NCBI GenBank assembly: GCA_965662365.1
Contig: CBFIHR010000029.1
Coordinates: 1-44,898 of the forward strand
DNA: 44,898 nucleotides
Source of the DNA: CAWVWD01 sp965662365
Lineage (GTDB): Bacteria > Bacteroidota > Bacteroidia > Chitinophagales > Saprospiraceae
Direction of reading: 5' to 3'
Shown here: positions 32,499-40,372 of the stretch, piece after piece
Layout: each line of letters opens with the position of its first letter
Numbering within the stretch: position 1 is the first letter of the stretch
The notes under the pieces: generated by a model
What the model saw: the letters and a program-made list of their open reading frames with translations, nothing else
The model's database searches: none
Told to the model about the DNA's origin: nothing
Made by a program: the position numbers and the translations under genes

Positions 32499-33203
32499 AT
32501 GAAACAGATTAACCATTCTTTTAAATCGGCATTGCCGATTTTACACGGAATTACACGGAATTACACGGAATTACACGGAATTACACGGAATTACACGGAA
32601 TTACACGGAATTACACGGAATTTAGTTGTATTATTTTTGATGCTTAGTGCTGTCAGTATTAGTGTAGCACAACACAATCATTCTCAATGTGGAACGGATA
32701 TTCCCGTGGATTATGATAAATACACACCTATTATCACCAATTTAAATAGAAGCATTAACTGTACAGGGACGAATGTGACAAAATATGTTAATGTCAATTT
32801 TCATTTTATGTCAAGTAATACCATGCAGAATTTTACAGCGAATGATGATGGACAAGGTAATACTAATTATACAGGATATGACAGAGCAAGAGACTTGGTT
32901 GAGGAAATGAATTATTATTTTCAGAATAATATTAAAATGACTTTACCTGTCATCAATCCAGGCTCTACTAATAATACTCCTGTTAATGATATCAATATTC
33001 AATATGTCTTAAAAGGTGTTTATTTTCAACAAATCGCTAATAGCTACGAGAATGAAGATATAAATCAATGGACAATTAATCGTGATTATGGTGTAAATCA
33101 AGTAGAAGAGATAAATATTTCTGAGTTATCAACTGGAACTTATATTATAGTACTACAAACACCTACAACAGTCAAATCACAAAAATTAGTTGTATTAAAA
33201 TAA
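32499..33203 (+). CDS. Secreted protein, probable deletion chimera of a T9SS metalloprotease; repeat in leader
   Basis: The 234-residue reading frame starts MKQINHSFKSALPI. It then runs through eight 10-bp repeats read as LHGITRNYTE-type text, and only afterwards reaches a signal-peptide core (LVVLFLMLSAVSISVAQ). The next 125 residues (CGTDIPVDYDKY, VNVNFHFM, YDRARDLVEEMNYYFQNNIKMTLP, INRDYGVN) look like the N-terminal part of a longer Bacteroidota secreted protein of M43-metalloprotease type. The last 30 residues (ISELSTGTYIIVLQ to KLVVLK) are the end of a T9SS type A sorting domain. The HExxH catalytic region and the YPNP start of the sorting domain are absent, so an internal deletion is likely. 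It may be a pseudogene. It ends at the hairpin 33213-33247. Confidence 0.65.
   Translation: MKQINHSFKSALPILHGITRNYTELHGITRNYTELHGITRNLVVLFLMLSAVSISVAQHNHSQCGTDIPVDYDKYTPIITNLNRSINCTGTNVTKYVNVNFHFMSSNTMQNFTANDDGQGNTNYTGYDRARDLVEEMNYYFQNNIKMTLPVINPGSTNNTPVNDINIQYVLKGVYFQQIANSYENEDINQWTINRDYGVNQVEEINISELSTGTYIIVLQTPTTVKSQKLVVLK
32524..32540. repeat. Short perfect hairpin abutting the tandem repeat
   Basis: aatcggc / gccgatt (7 bp, 3-nt loop) ends one base before the first 10-bp repeat unit and lies inside the coding sequence. It may promote slippage or mark the insertion edge. Confidence 0.6.
32541..32620 (+). repeat. 10-bp tandem repeat, 8 perfect copies
   Basis: ttacacggaa is repeated eight times without a mismatch, followed by tt. 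It lies 42 bp after the ATG of the gene at 32499. Ten is not a multiple of three, so gain or loss of one or two units shifts the frame. With the present eight copies the signal peptide is in frame. In both other frames a TAG stop is met within about 30 bp after the array. Confidence 0.95.
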
Positions 33204-33212
33204 TCATTCAAG

Positions 33213-33247
33213 CAAGGTTTTTGTTGGTTTAACCAAGACCTTGTTTT
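33213..33247 (+). terminator. Terminator after the chimeric gene
   Basis: A two-part stem (caaggt / accttg outside, ttggtt / aaccaa inside with a 1-nt centre) is followed by TTTT, 10 bp after the stop at 33203 and 14 bp before the next gene. Confidence 0.7.
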
Positions 33248-33260
33248 CAATATATAATTC

Positions 33261-34145
33261 ATGAAATATTTACTTTTAGGTTTGTTATTTATTCCAAATA
33301 TTTTACTATCTCAACAAACTGCACAATTCGAAACAACTATCTATTTAGAAGATACTTTGGGAAATAAGGATAGTGTTATCATCGGTTATGATGTAAATGA
33401 AACATTTCAATTTATGAATCCAAATTTTGGAGAAGTAGATATTACCAATTTACCTTGGGATAGTATCTTTGAAGCAAGAGTTCTACCCCGATTCACTAAT
33501 AACCAAAATCAAAGTAAAAAACATATCAAATATTCTAACTGTAATAATACAACAACTAACTTGATTAATGGTGAATTTGCTTCAGTTGAATTTACAGTAG
33601 CGATTAGACTTAAAACACCTTACAGCCCACTTATCATAAGATGGAATAATAATGATTTCATCAACGATATATGCAGAAGAGGCAGTTTTATTGTCGAATC
33701 ACCAATGTATTTTAATGAACCAAATCCGCAAGGCTTTGGAGAAGTATATATGATTAATGGTTCTACTTATGGTACACTTTGGGGAGGAGGAGGAGCAGGA
33801 CATGGTTTTTATGCAGTGGATGAAGCAGGAAATCAAGCGTTTGTTAATGCTTTTATTATTTCAATTGCTAAAAATTATCCTACTTCTACAATAGAACAAC
33901 AAATCCAACAAGAAAGCAAAATTTACCCAAATCCCACAACTGACAACTTCACCATCGAACTACCCGAAAGCTATTTTAGCGAAAGCGTACAAATATTCGA
34001 TATTACAGGATGTGAAGTGTATCAAAGTATGGAAAAATTAAATCAAATCAACGTGCCGAGTGCGACTTGGGCAAAAGGAATTTATTTTTATCAAGTGCGG
34101 TTAGATGATGGGATTGAAGTGAGTGGAAAAGTAGTGAAAAATTGA
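33261..34145 (+). CDS. T9SS-secreted protein of unknown function
   Basis: This 294-residue protein has a signal peptide (MKYLLLGLLFIPNILLSQ) and a mostly beta N-terminal domain of about 200 residues with no family I recognise. It contains a Gly-rich stretch (LWGGGGAGHGFYAVDEAG). A canonical type A sorting domain occupies about residues 222-294 (IYPNPTTDNFTIELPESYF ... GIYFYQVRLDDG ... KVVKN). It should be exported by Sec and then by the type IX system to the cell surface. It follows the chimeric gene by 58 bp but behind a terminator. It ends at a perfect 15-bp terminator stem. Confidence 0.85.
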   Translation: MKYLLLGLLFIPNILLSQQTAQFETTIYLEDTLGNKDSVIIGYDVNETFQFMNPNFGEVDITNLPWDSIFEARVLPRFTNNQNQSKKHIKYSNCNNTTTNLINGEFASVEFTVAIRLKTPYSPLIIRWNNNDFINDICRRGSFIVESPMYFNEPNPQGFGEVYMINGSTYGTLWGGGGAGHGFYAVDEAGNQAFVNAFIISIAKNYPTSTIEQQIQQESKIYPNPTTDNFTIELPESYFSESVQIFDITGCEVYQSMEKLNQINVPSATWAKGIYFYQVRLDDGIEVSGKVVKN

Positions 34146-34151
34146 TAAGTT

Positions 34152-34184
34152 AAACAGAAGGCATTTCCAAAATGCCTTCTGTTT
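34152..34184 (+). terminator. Perfect 15-bp terminator
   Basis: aaacagaaggcattt (34152-34166) and aaatgccttctgttt (34170-34184) pair completely around a 3-nt loop, with a further T following. It ends the gene at 33261 and also faces the minus-strand genes to its right. Confidence 0.95.
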
Positions 34185-34191
34185 TATTGAA

Positions 34192-34296
34192 TTAGCCTTT
34201 ATCCAAACCATCATGATAAGCCTGTAAGTTCCGCCAATAATCTTTGATTTCTTTAAACGTCATAAATGGAATACCACGAACTTTATGATGATACAT
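34192..34296 (-). CDS. Small ORF (34 residues) directly downstream of queG
   Basis: ATG 34294-34296 opens a frame of 34 codons (MYHHKVRGIPFMTFKEIKDY, then WRNLQAYHDGLDKG) ending at TAA 34192-34194. It starts 7 bp after the queG stop and ends 8 bp before the terminator stem, filling the gap exactly. The residue mix (amphipathic, with Trp, His and Tyr, and not the Ile/Asn/Lys/Phe-rich text of local noncoding frames) suggests real coding sequence. I recognise no family. It would be translated from the queG transcript. Confidence 0.45.
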   Translation of the reverse strand: MYHHKVRGIPFMTFKEIKDYWRNLQAYHDGLDKG

Positions 34297-34303
34297 TTGA
34301 ACA

Positions 34304-35221
34304 CTATAAAAAATCAATATTCCGTTTTAAACCGGCATACTTTGTTCGCTTAACTGCTGATTTTTTAAAGACTTTTCGGAAAACTTCTTCGGTGATTTCT
34401 TCCCAGTCATTCTTTGTCATTCCTAATAAATCAGGATGTGGCTCGAAAGCGGGTTCATTGTGTTTTTTAGAAAAGCGATTCCACGGACAAACTTCTTGAC
34501 AAATATCGCAGCCAAACATCCAGTTATCCATTTTACCTTGAAATTCAGTTGGTAAGGCTTCTTTTAATTCAATCGTTAGATACGAAATACATTTGCTTCC
34601 ATCAATAATTTTGTCGCCAATAATCGCATCTGTCGGACAAGCGTCAATACAGCGAGTGCAAGTACCACAATAATCCTTAATCGGCGAATCGTATTCTAAT
34701 TCTAAATCAATAATCAGTTCTGCTAAGAAAAAATACGAACCAGATTGTTTATTGATGAGTAGCGAATTTTTACCAATCCAACCAGTTCCACTTCGTTCTG
34801 CCCAAGTGCGTTCCATGACAGGTGCGGAATCCACAAAACAACGACCAGCAACTTCACCAATTTCATCTTGAATAAAATTTAATAGCGATTTTAATTTGTG
34901 TTTAATCACAAAATGATAATCTTTACCATACGCATACTGCGAAATTTTTGGAGCTGTTGAGTCGGTTTGTTTGTCAGGGTTGTGATAATTGTATAAAAGC
35001 GTCACCACTGATTTTGAGCCAGGCACCAACTTTGTCGGGTCGATTCGCTTTTCAAAATGATTGTTCATATACGACATTTTACCGTTGTAATTTTGATTGA
35101 GCCATTGTTCGAGCATTTTAGCTTCTTTGTCCAGCTTTTCCGCCTTCGAGAATCCAATATACTCGAAACCTAAGCGTAAGGCTTCATCACGGATGAGTTT
35201 GGTATGTCGTTGTTGTAGCAT
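34304..35221 (-). CDS. queG: Epoxyqueuosine reductase
   Basis: This 305-residue protein makes queuosine from epoxyqueuosine in tRNA, using cobalamin and two 4Fe-4S clusters. Signatures are VAGRCFVDSAPVMERTWAE with the conserved aspartate, the SGTGWIGKNSLLI segment, and the cluster motifs CGTCTRCIDACP and CDICQEVCPW. It is shorter than the E. coli enzyme because the C-terminal HEAT-like extension is absent, as in many Bacteroidota members. A perfect -7 element ends five bases before the ATG, so the mRNA may be leaderless. The tiny ORF at 34192-34296 follows at once. Confidence 0.94.
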   Translation of the reverse strand: MLQQRHTKLIRDEALRLGFEYIGFSKAEKLDKEAKMLEQWLNQNYNGKMSYMNNHFEKRIDPTKLVPGSKSVVTLLYNYHNPDKQTDSTAPKISQYAYGKDYHFVIKHKLKSLLNFIQDEIGEVAGRCFVDSAPVMERTWAERSGTGWIGKNSLLINKQSGSYFFLAELIIDLELEYDSPIKDYCGTCTRCIDACPTDAIIGDKIIDGSKCISYLTIELKEALPTEFQGKMDNWMFGCDICQEVCPWNRFSKKHNEPAFEPHPDLLGMTKNDWEEITEEVFRKVFKKSAVKRTKYAGLKRNIDFL

Positions 35222-35225
35222 TGGG

Positions 35226-35233
35226 CAAAAATA
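35226..35233 (-). promoter_or_regulatory. -7 promoter element of queG, close to the start codon
   Basis: The minus-strand TATTTTTG is an exact consensus match that ends at 35226, with the ATG at 35219-35221. Transcription would begin at or within a few bases of the start codon. No clear -33 TTTG is present. Confidence 0.5.
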
Positions 35234-35246
35234 GTAAATATTGTTG

Positions 35247-35315
35247 TATCACTACTCTCCAGAGTGGTGCGAAATAATTTCATATAATCTCTTACCACTC
35301 TGGAGAGTGGGGATA
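35247..35315. repeat. Large intergenic palindrome (actctccagagtgg type)
   Basis: Arms 35247-35271 and 35291-35315 (25 bp, about 4 mismatches) surround a 19-nt spacer. Each arm is itself nearly self-complementary (cactctccagagtg). It fills most of the spacer between divergent queG and the LanB-like gene and ends 8 bp before that gene's ATG. Confidence 0.85.
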
Positions 35316-35322
35316 CGTTGTT

Positions 35323-37863
35323 ATGATAAAAGTACTTCCACATATTTTATGTCGTGTTGCCGGAATGTCGTTTTCGGAGTTAGAAGCGATTGGTTTTTCT
35401 GATGAATTGCAGGAATTGAATGAAAATCTACTACTTTATAAAAGTGGCTACGAAACGCATAAAAAAGATGTGATTGATTGGTTAAAAAGATTTCAGCCTG
35501 ATGATGAAAATTTTTCTATCATTCGTAAAATCAAAAAGTTGGTTCGTAAAAATCAACATATTCCGATAGAATGGATGGAAATCGAAGATATCAGCGGAAA
35601 ATTACCCGTGTATAATCAAATATTGAAAATTGTAGAAAATCGAACAATTGAATTTGAAAATCTATTCGAAAAAGAAGCAGGAGAACAACGATGTAAAATC
35701 CAGCAGTTAGCCAAAAACCCTAATTTTCAAAAGGCCTTGCCATTGTCGAGTATTTCATTTGCGAAGCGTTTGCAGCGATATTTAGATAAAAATCCTGCTG
35801 ATTTTAAGAAAAAAGAGCTGCAAACCGAGCGAACGGTTATGCAATACCTCGCTCGAATGTCTGCGAAAACGTCGCCTTTTTCGAGTTTTACGACGTTAAG
35901 TTATGGTGCAATCAGACCTGACAGGTTTCAAAAACCTGTCAGGTCTTCACGAAAAAATCAAACAAACACTTCAAATTGTAAATACAACAATCAAATTTTA
36001 GAGCTTTTCCAAACTTTATTTTTATCAAAAATTGATTTTTTATCAAAACTAAATATTCGGATTAATCCGACCTTAGAAATACAAAATGCTCATTATCGCT
36101 TTTTAATCAACCATCAAAATGTAGAAAGTTTTCAAACGATAGCACAACAGGACTTTTTAGCAATAATCGAAACTTACTTTGAAGAAAAATCAGTGTTCAT
36201 GGTCGAAGATTTGATTTTTTTAATCATTAATGATTATGAAATTGAAGTGGAAGCAGTTATTGATTTTTTGATGGAATTGGTGGCCGTTGGTTTTTTTGAA
36301 GTTGATTTTGGCTTCAATTCAACGACAGAAAATTGGTTGAGGCCGTTGCGAAATTATATCGAAAAAGTACCTTGTACGTCAGGAGTTGATTGCGAATTTG
36401 TGGATAAATTGATTCAAAATTTGGATGATTTTCCAAGTGCAGACTTGACTCGACGAATCACGATTTTAGAAAATTCTCATCAATTAATTAACGAATTTAT
36501 TCAGCGTCACTTTAATAACAAGGTTGATAAAAATATTCGTTTAGAATTGTCGCCTGAACAGTTGATTTATGAAGATGTAGCGAATGATTTCGAATGGAAT
36601 TTTGATAAAAAAGCAGTCGATAAATTGATAAATTCCCTGCATGATTTATTACAGGAAGTTCATTTTTTACAGGGAAAAGAACGGTTACAAATGACGTTTT
36701 TTTTCAAAAATTACTTTGGTGAAAATGCGGAAATCTCGTTGTTAGATTTTTATGAACAATATTATAAAATTGGAAAACAAATTGAAGAAACACAGATTCC
36801 GACGATTCAGGCGGAAGCAAGGTTATTAAAATTGTGGGTAAATGAAATTGGTAAACTGGTAAGCGAAAAATATCAACAAGGTCAAGTTTTAAAATTAGAA
36901 GTTGCTGATTTACAGCGAATTAATAAAAAGTTAGGAATAGAATTAATTCCATTAAAAAATATTTCCCTATCGTGTTTTGCACAATTTTTTGAGGAGGAAA
37001 AGGAGTTGAAAGCGGTGATAAATGGCGTTTCGGCTGGTTATGGAAAAATGGTTGGTCGGTTTCTGAAATTGATGCCAGACTCGTTTACGGAAGATTTGAG
37101 AAGTGCGAATCTACATTTGCGACAAGCAAATAAACGACAGGTGGAAAATATCGATGCGTCTTTTTTTAATGCAAATTTGCACCCTTTATTTTTTGATTTA
37201 GAAATCGGTACTCCAAATGGACAAAATCAATTACCGGAGTCACAACAGGTGAAGGTTTCTGATTTGAAAGTTCGTTGTGAAAATGATAAACTGGTGCTTT
37301 GGGAGTCGTCTCGAAAGACAAAAATTGAGGTTTTGGATTTAGGCATTCAAGCCCAAAAAGGTCGTTCGCCGTTGTATCAATTATTATCGAATTTTAGCCC
37401 GATTATTCCGGATATTCAATATTTTCGAGAAGCGATTGAGCAAGGCATAACACAGGTGACGGCAGATTTTAGATATTATCCACAGGTTGATTTTAGTAAT
37501 TTAACGTTACTTCGAGAGCGGTTCATTATTCTCGATTTGGCGTTTTTGAGTAACAAAGGAAAGAGTGCTGTGAAATGGCAGGAAGTGAAAAAATGGTGTC
37601 TTGAACGGGGAATTAAGTCTAACTTTTTTCTTAGAAAAGCAGTTGATAATGTTCATCAAAAAGGTCTGTACAAGAAGGCAGAAAAACCAATCTATTTCGA
37701 TATCAATCAGCTCATTTTATTAGAGGTACTTTTTCGGTTAAAAGCACCTGAGAATAATAGATATGAATTAATCCAGACGGTTCCCAAAGTTGAAAATATA
37801 TTAAAAATTGGTGGGCGAAAATATTTTTTGGAAGGTATTATTCAATGGTACGACTATGAATGA
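35323..37863 (+). CDS. Orphan lantibiotic dehydratase N-domain protein (LanB glutamylation domain / PEARL-like)
   Basis: This 846-residue protein has the layout of the LanB glutamylation domain. Near residues 140-190 it shows LPLSSISFAKRLQRYLDK and the conserved TERTVMQYLARMSAKTSPFSSF, equivalent to the RxxxRYxxRxxxRxTPFG region that binds glutamyl-tRNA. The last hundred residues are a winged-helix-like end (LEVLFRLKAPE). The C-terminal elimination domain (SpaB_C) is absent. Stand-alone proteins of this size include small LanBs and peptide aminoacyl-tRNA ligases, which add amino acids to a peptide using aminoacyl-tRNA. No cyclase, transporter or clear precursor gene is adjacent, so the substrate is unknown. 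A 33-bp perfect palindrome lies in frame just after the conserved motif. Confidence 0.78.
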   Translation: MIKVLPHILCRVAGMSFSELEAIGFSDELQELNENLLLYKSGYETHKKDVIDWLKRFQPDDENFSIIRKIKKLVRKNQHIPIEWMEIEDISGKLPVYNQILKIVENRTIEFENLFEKEAGEQRCKIQQLAKNPNFQKALPLSSISFAKRLQRYLDKNPADFKKKELQTERTVMQYLARMSAKTSPFSSFTTLSYGAIRPDRFQKPVRSSRKNQTNTSNCKYNNQILELFQTLFLSKIDFLSKLNIRINPTLEIQNAHYRFLINHQNVESFQTIAQQDFLAIIETYFEEKSVFMVEDLIFLIINDYEIEVEAVIDFLMELVAVGFFEVDFGFNSTTENWLRPLRNYIEKVPCTSGVDCEFVDKLIQNLDDFPSADLTRRITILENSHQLINEFIQRHFNNKVDKNIRLELSPEQLIYEDVANDFEWNFDKKAVDKLINSLHDLLQEVHFLQGKERLQMTFFFKNYFGENAEISLLDFYEQYYKIGKQIEETQIPTIQAEARLLKLWVNEIGKLVSEKYQQGQVLKLEVADLQRINKKLGIELIPLKNISLSCFAQFFEEEKELKAVINGVSAGYGKMVGRFLKLMPDSFTEDLRSANLHLRQANKRQVENIDASFFNANLHPLFFDLEIGTPNGQNQLPESQQVKVSDLKVRCENDKLVLWESSRKTKIEVLDLGIQAQKGRSPLYQLLSNFSPIIPDIQYFREAIEQGITQVTADFRYYPQVDFSNLTLLRERFIILDLAFLSNKGKSAVKWQEVKKWCLERGIKSNFFLRKAVDNVHQKGLYKKAEKPIYFDINQLILLEVLFRLKAPENNRYELIQTVPKVENILKIGGRKYFLEGIIQWYDYE
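35914..35946. repeat. 33-bp perfect palindrome inserted in frame in the LanB-like gene
   Basis: agacctgacaggttt (35914-35928) and aaacctgtcaggtct (35932-35946) pair over all 15 positions around caa. It encodes about eleven residues (RPDRFQKPVRS, near 199-209) between the SPFSSFTTLSYG motif and the following linker. The core matches the intergenic copy at 29643-29662. Confidence 0.92.
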
Positions 37864-38142
37864 TTTTAATCTTTTGGGAATTATTTTTAAATGGGAATAT
37901 TTGTTCAAAATTTCCTAAATTGGGAATTGTTTTTATAATTAGAAAAAATATTGTACAATTAAAGTGTTACAGCAAGTGTTCAGGAGTATTATTTTTTCTA
38001 CTTAAAGATCATTTTGTGAATATCATCACTAACAGTGATCATTTATTGCCGTAAATATATAAGAGCAGTGAATACAATATTATAGTATTATTTGAATTTT
38101 TCTAACTATGGTGAGATTATCTAAATAGTTACAAATTATTTT
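37864..38142. other. Intergenic region before the NtrC-type regulator
   Basis: 279 bp, AT-rich. It contains a small hairpin (atcact / agtgat, 38025-38039) flanked by two copies of gatcattt, which could be an operator or weak terminator. A 64-codon frame at 37860-38054 overlaps the previous stop, but its translation looks noncoding. Confidence 0.45.
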
Positions 38143-39513
38143 ATGAAAAAGAAACCCCAATCAACTCGAATTTTTGTCGTAGAAGATGACCCAATGTACC
38201 GTCGTATGGTGACTTATGTTATGGAGTTAAACCCTGATCATGAGGTTATTGCATTTGAAACTGGAAAAGATTGTATTAATAATCTTCATTTAAAACCTTC
38301 TGTTATTTCTTTGGATTATACGCTTCCAGATATGACAGGAGAGGAGGTGATGCGAAAGATTAAGAGTTTTGATAAGGATATTGGAATTATTATTCTTTCT
38401 GGGCAGCAGGATATTTCGACAGCAGTGAAGTTACTGCGAGAAGGAGCTTATGACTATATTACAAAAGATAATGAAACCCGTGATAGGTTGTTTAATGCGG
38501 TGAGTCGCTTAAAGAGTCAAATCGAGTTGAAGCAAGAAGTAGCGACTTTAAAGGAAGCGTTGACCGATCGCTATCAGTTTGGTAAGATGCTGCACGGAAA
38601 TAGTCGTTCGATGCAACGAATTTATAAAATGATCGAAAAGTCAGTCAAGACTAATATTTCGGTGTCGATTACCGGTGAAACTGGGACTGGCAAAGAAGTG
38701 GTGGCGAAGACGATTCATTATAATTCGGATAGAAGTAAAAAGCCGTTTGTGGCGGTGAATATGTCTGCAATTCCGAAGGATTTGCTGGAAAGTGAATTAT
38801 TTGGATACGAAAAAGGTGCTTTTACTGGTGCAAATACTCGAAAAATAGGAAAATTTGAGCAGGCCAATAAGGGAACGTTGTTCTTAGATGAAATTGCGGA
38901 AATGGATATAAGTCTGCAAGCGAAATTGTTACGAGCGTTACAAGAACGGGAAGTTGTGCGTGTCGGGGGAAATACTCCAGTTAAATTTGATGCTCGAATT
39001 ATTGTAGCGACGCATAGAGATTTGGCAGAGGAAGTAAACCGTGGCAATTTTAGAGAGGATTTGTATTATCGCTTATTGGGGTTACCGATTGAGTTGCCGC
39101 CGTTGAGAGATAGAGGAAATGATATCATTTTGTTAGCAAAATTATTTTTGGATCAATTTACAAAACAAAATGGTATGGATAAGATGGATATTGCGAAAAG
39201 TGGAAAGGTGAAACTGTTGGATTATTCTTATCCTGGAAATGTTCGGGAGTTGAAAGCTGTGATTGAGTTGGCTGCTGTGATGGCGAATACTAATGTAATT
39301 GAAGGCGAGGATATTCGATTTAATAGCCCGAAAAAGACAGAGGCTTTCTTGACTGAAGAAACGACACTGAAAGAATATACTCGCAAAATCATTTATCATT
39401 TCTTGAAAAAGTATGATAATAACGTACTCTTGGTTGCAAAGAAGTTAGATATCGGAAAATCAACGATTTATCGTGTGTTGAAAGAAGACAGAGAAAGCGG
39501 AAGTAATGAATAA
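38143..39513 (+). CDS. Sigma-54-dependent response regulator (NtrC family)
   Basis: This 456-residue protein has a receiver domain (residues 1-125; acidic pocket VEDD, phospho-acceptor Asp58 in SLDYTLPD). The AAA+ sigma-54 activator domain covers about 150-390 with Walker A GETGTGKE (178-185) and the sigma-54-contacting GAFTGA (225-230). Walker B is TLFLDEIAEM, followed by an arginine-finger region (REDLYYRL). A Fis-type helix-turn-helix ends it (VAKKLDIGKSTIYRVLKE). The complete set implies phosphorylation-dependent activation of sigma-54 promoters. Its cognate kinase may be the hybrid kinase at 40476, which ends in a phosphotransfer domain. No -24/-12 element was recognised nearby. Confidence 0.94.
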   Translation: MKKKPQSTRIFVVEDDPMYRRMVTYVMELNPDHEVIAFETGKDCINNLHLKPSVISLDYTLPDMTGEEVMRKIKSFDKDIGIIILSGQQDISTAVKLLREGAYDYITKDNETRDRLFNAVSRLKSQIELKQEVATLKEALTDRYQFGKMLHGNSRSMQRIYKMIEKSVKTNISVSITGETGTGKEVVAKTIHYNSDRSKKPFVAVNMSAIPKDLLESELFGYEKGAFTGANTRKIGKFEQANKGTLFLDEIAEMDISLQAKLLRALQEREVVRVGGNTPVKFDARIIVATHRDLAEEVNRGNFREDLYYRLLGLPIELPPLRDRGNDIILLAKLFLDQFTKQNGMDKMDIAKSGKVKLLDYSYPGNVRELKAVIELAAVMANTNVIEGEDIRFNSPKKTEAFLTEETTLKEYTRKIIYHFLKKYDNNVLLVAKKLDIGKSTIYRVLKEDRESGSNE

Positions 39514-39945
39514 ACGATAAACATTTTACAAAAAAGGTGCTTTACTATTCTATGTTAACTTATCGGTCATAAATAAGGTCGTAGCAACTTTGAGTATTTT
39601 ACAGTTTACTCCGATTTTTATCGGAAAAATGGAATCGAAAAAGAAGTGAAAATTTTGCTGTATTTATTTATAAACGGTGACTTGATATAATTTATGTATA
39701 ATATAATGAATTGGATTAATCGAGAACAATCTGTTATATTATGGTATCTTGTATCTCAATAAAACTTTTAAAAACTTTTTAAATCTTAGAAAGTATTAGA
39801 TAATTATGAAAATACTGAAATCGGCTTGACTATTGTCAACAGGATACTAAATCGCATGAAGGCGATATTACCGTTTGAGTGTAAAAAATAAGGTCTATAG
39901 TTAATAAAGGAAATACCAAAATGTAACTTATAAAAATAGAAAACA
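39514..39945. other. Intergenic region
   Basis: 432 bp, very AT-rich. It holds one 6-bp hairpin with a 4-nt loop (tccgat / atcgga, 39610-39625) lacking a T-run. I see no gene, RNA or consensus promoter in it. Confidence 0.5.
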
Positions 39946-40359
39946 ATGACAAACCAAAAGCCTATACTTCTTGTGGAAGACGATCGGGTTGATGCAATGA
40001 CGGTCAAGCGAGCAATTCGTCAAATTAAAATGCATCATTCGTTGATCCATGCAGAAAATGGAGAGGAAGCATTAGAATATTTGAAAAATCCAAGTAATGA
40101 AAAACCCTGGATTATCCTTTTGGATTTGAATATGCCCAAAATGAATGGTATTGAATTTTTGCAAGTTGCGAAAAGAGACGAAGTCTTAAAATCAATTCCA
40201 GTAGTTATATTGACAACATCTAAAGAACAACAAGATAGAATCGAATCTTTTAAATTTGGTGTTGCAGGTTATATGATTAAACCTGTCGATTACTCACAAT
40301 TTGTGGAAATGATGCAAGCCATCAAAATGTACTGGACGCTAAGTCAACAACCGGATTGA
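39946..40359 (+). CDS. Single-domain response regulator (Rcp1-like)
   Basis: This 137-residue protein is a stand-alone receiver. VEDDRVDAM gives the acidic pocket, the phospho-acceptor lies in ILLDLNMPKMNG (about Asp62), the switch threonine is in VVILTTSK, and the conserved lysine is in YMIKPVD. The spacing and the insertion after VEDD resemble Rcp1-type regulators that act as phospho-shuttles with phytochrome-like or hybrid kinases. It has no output domain. It precedes the hybrid kinase gene by 116 bp, separated by a 26-bp-arm palindrome, so phosphorelay partnership with that kinase is likely but inferred. Confidence 0.92.
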   Translation: MTNQKPILLVEDDRVDAMTVKRAIRQIKMHHSLIHAENGEEALEYLKNPSNEKPWIILLDLNMPKMNGIEFLQVAKRDEVLKSIPVVILTTSKEQQDRIESFKFGVAGYMIKPVDYSQFVEMMQAIKMYWTLSQQPD

Positions 40360-40372
40360 TCTCATAAACGGT

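Noticed and set aside
32541..32620. CRISPR-like repeat array
   Set aside because: The eight 10-bp units are contiguous with no spacers, so this is a tandem repeat, not a CRISPR array; no cas genes are present.
37860..38054. 64-codon frame overlapping the LanB-like stop by ATGA
   Set aside because: The overlap looks like translational coupling, but the translation is Ile/Phe/Leu/Asn-rich like noncoding AT-rich DNA, and it runs into a gap. Kept out as a precursor candidate unless homologues exist.
39610..39625. tccgat / atcgga hairpin
   Set aside because: Only a 6-bp stem without a T-tail and isolated in a gap; not enough to name a function.
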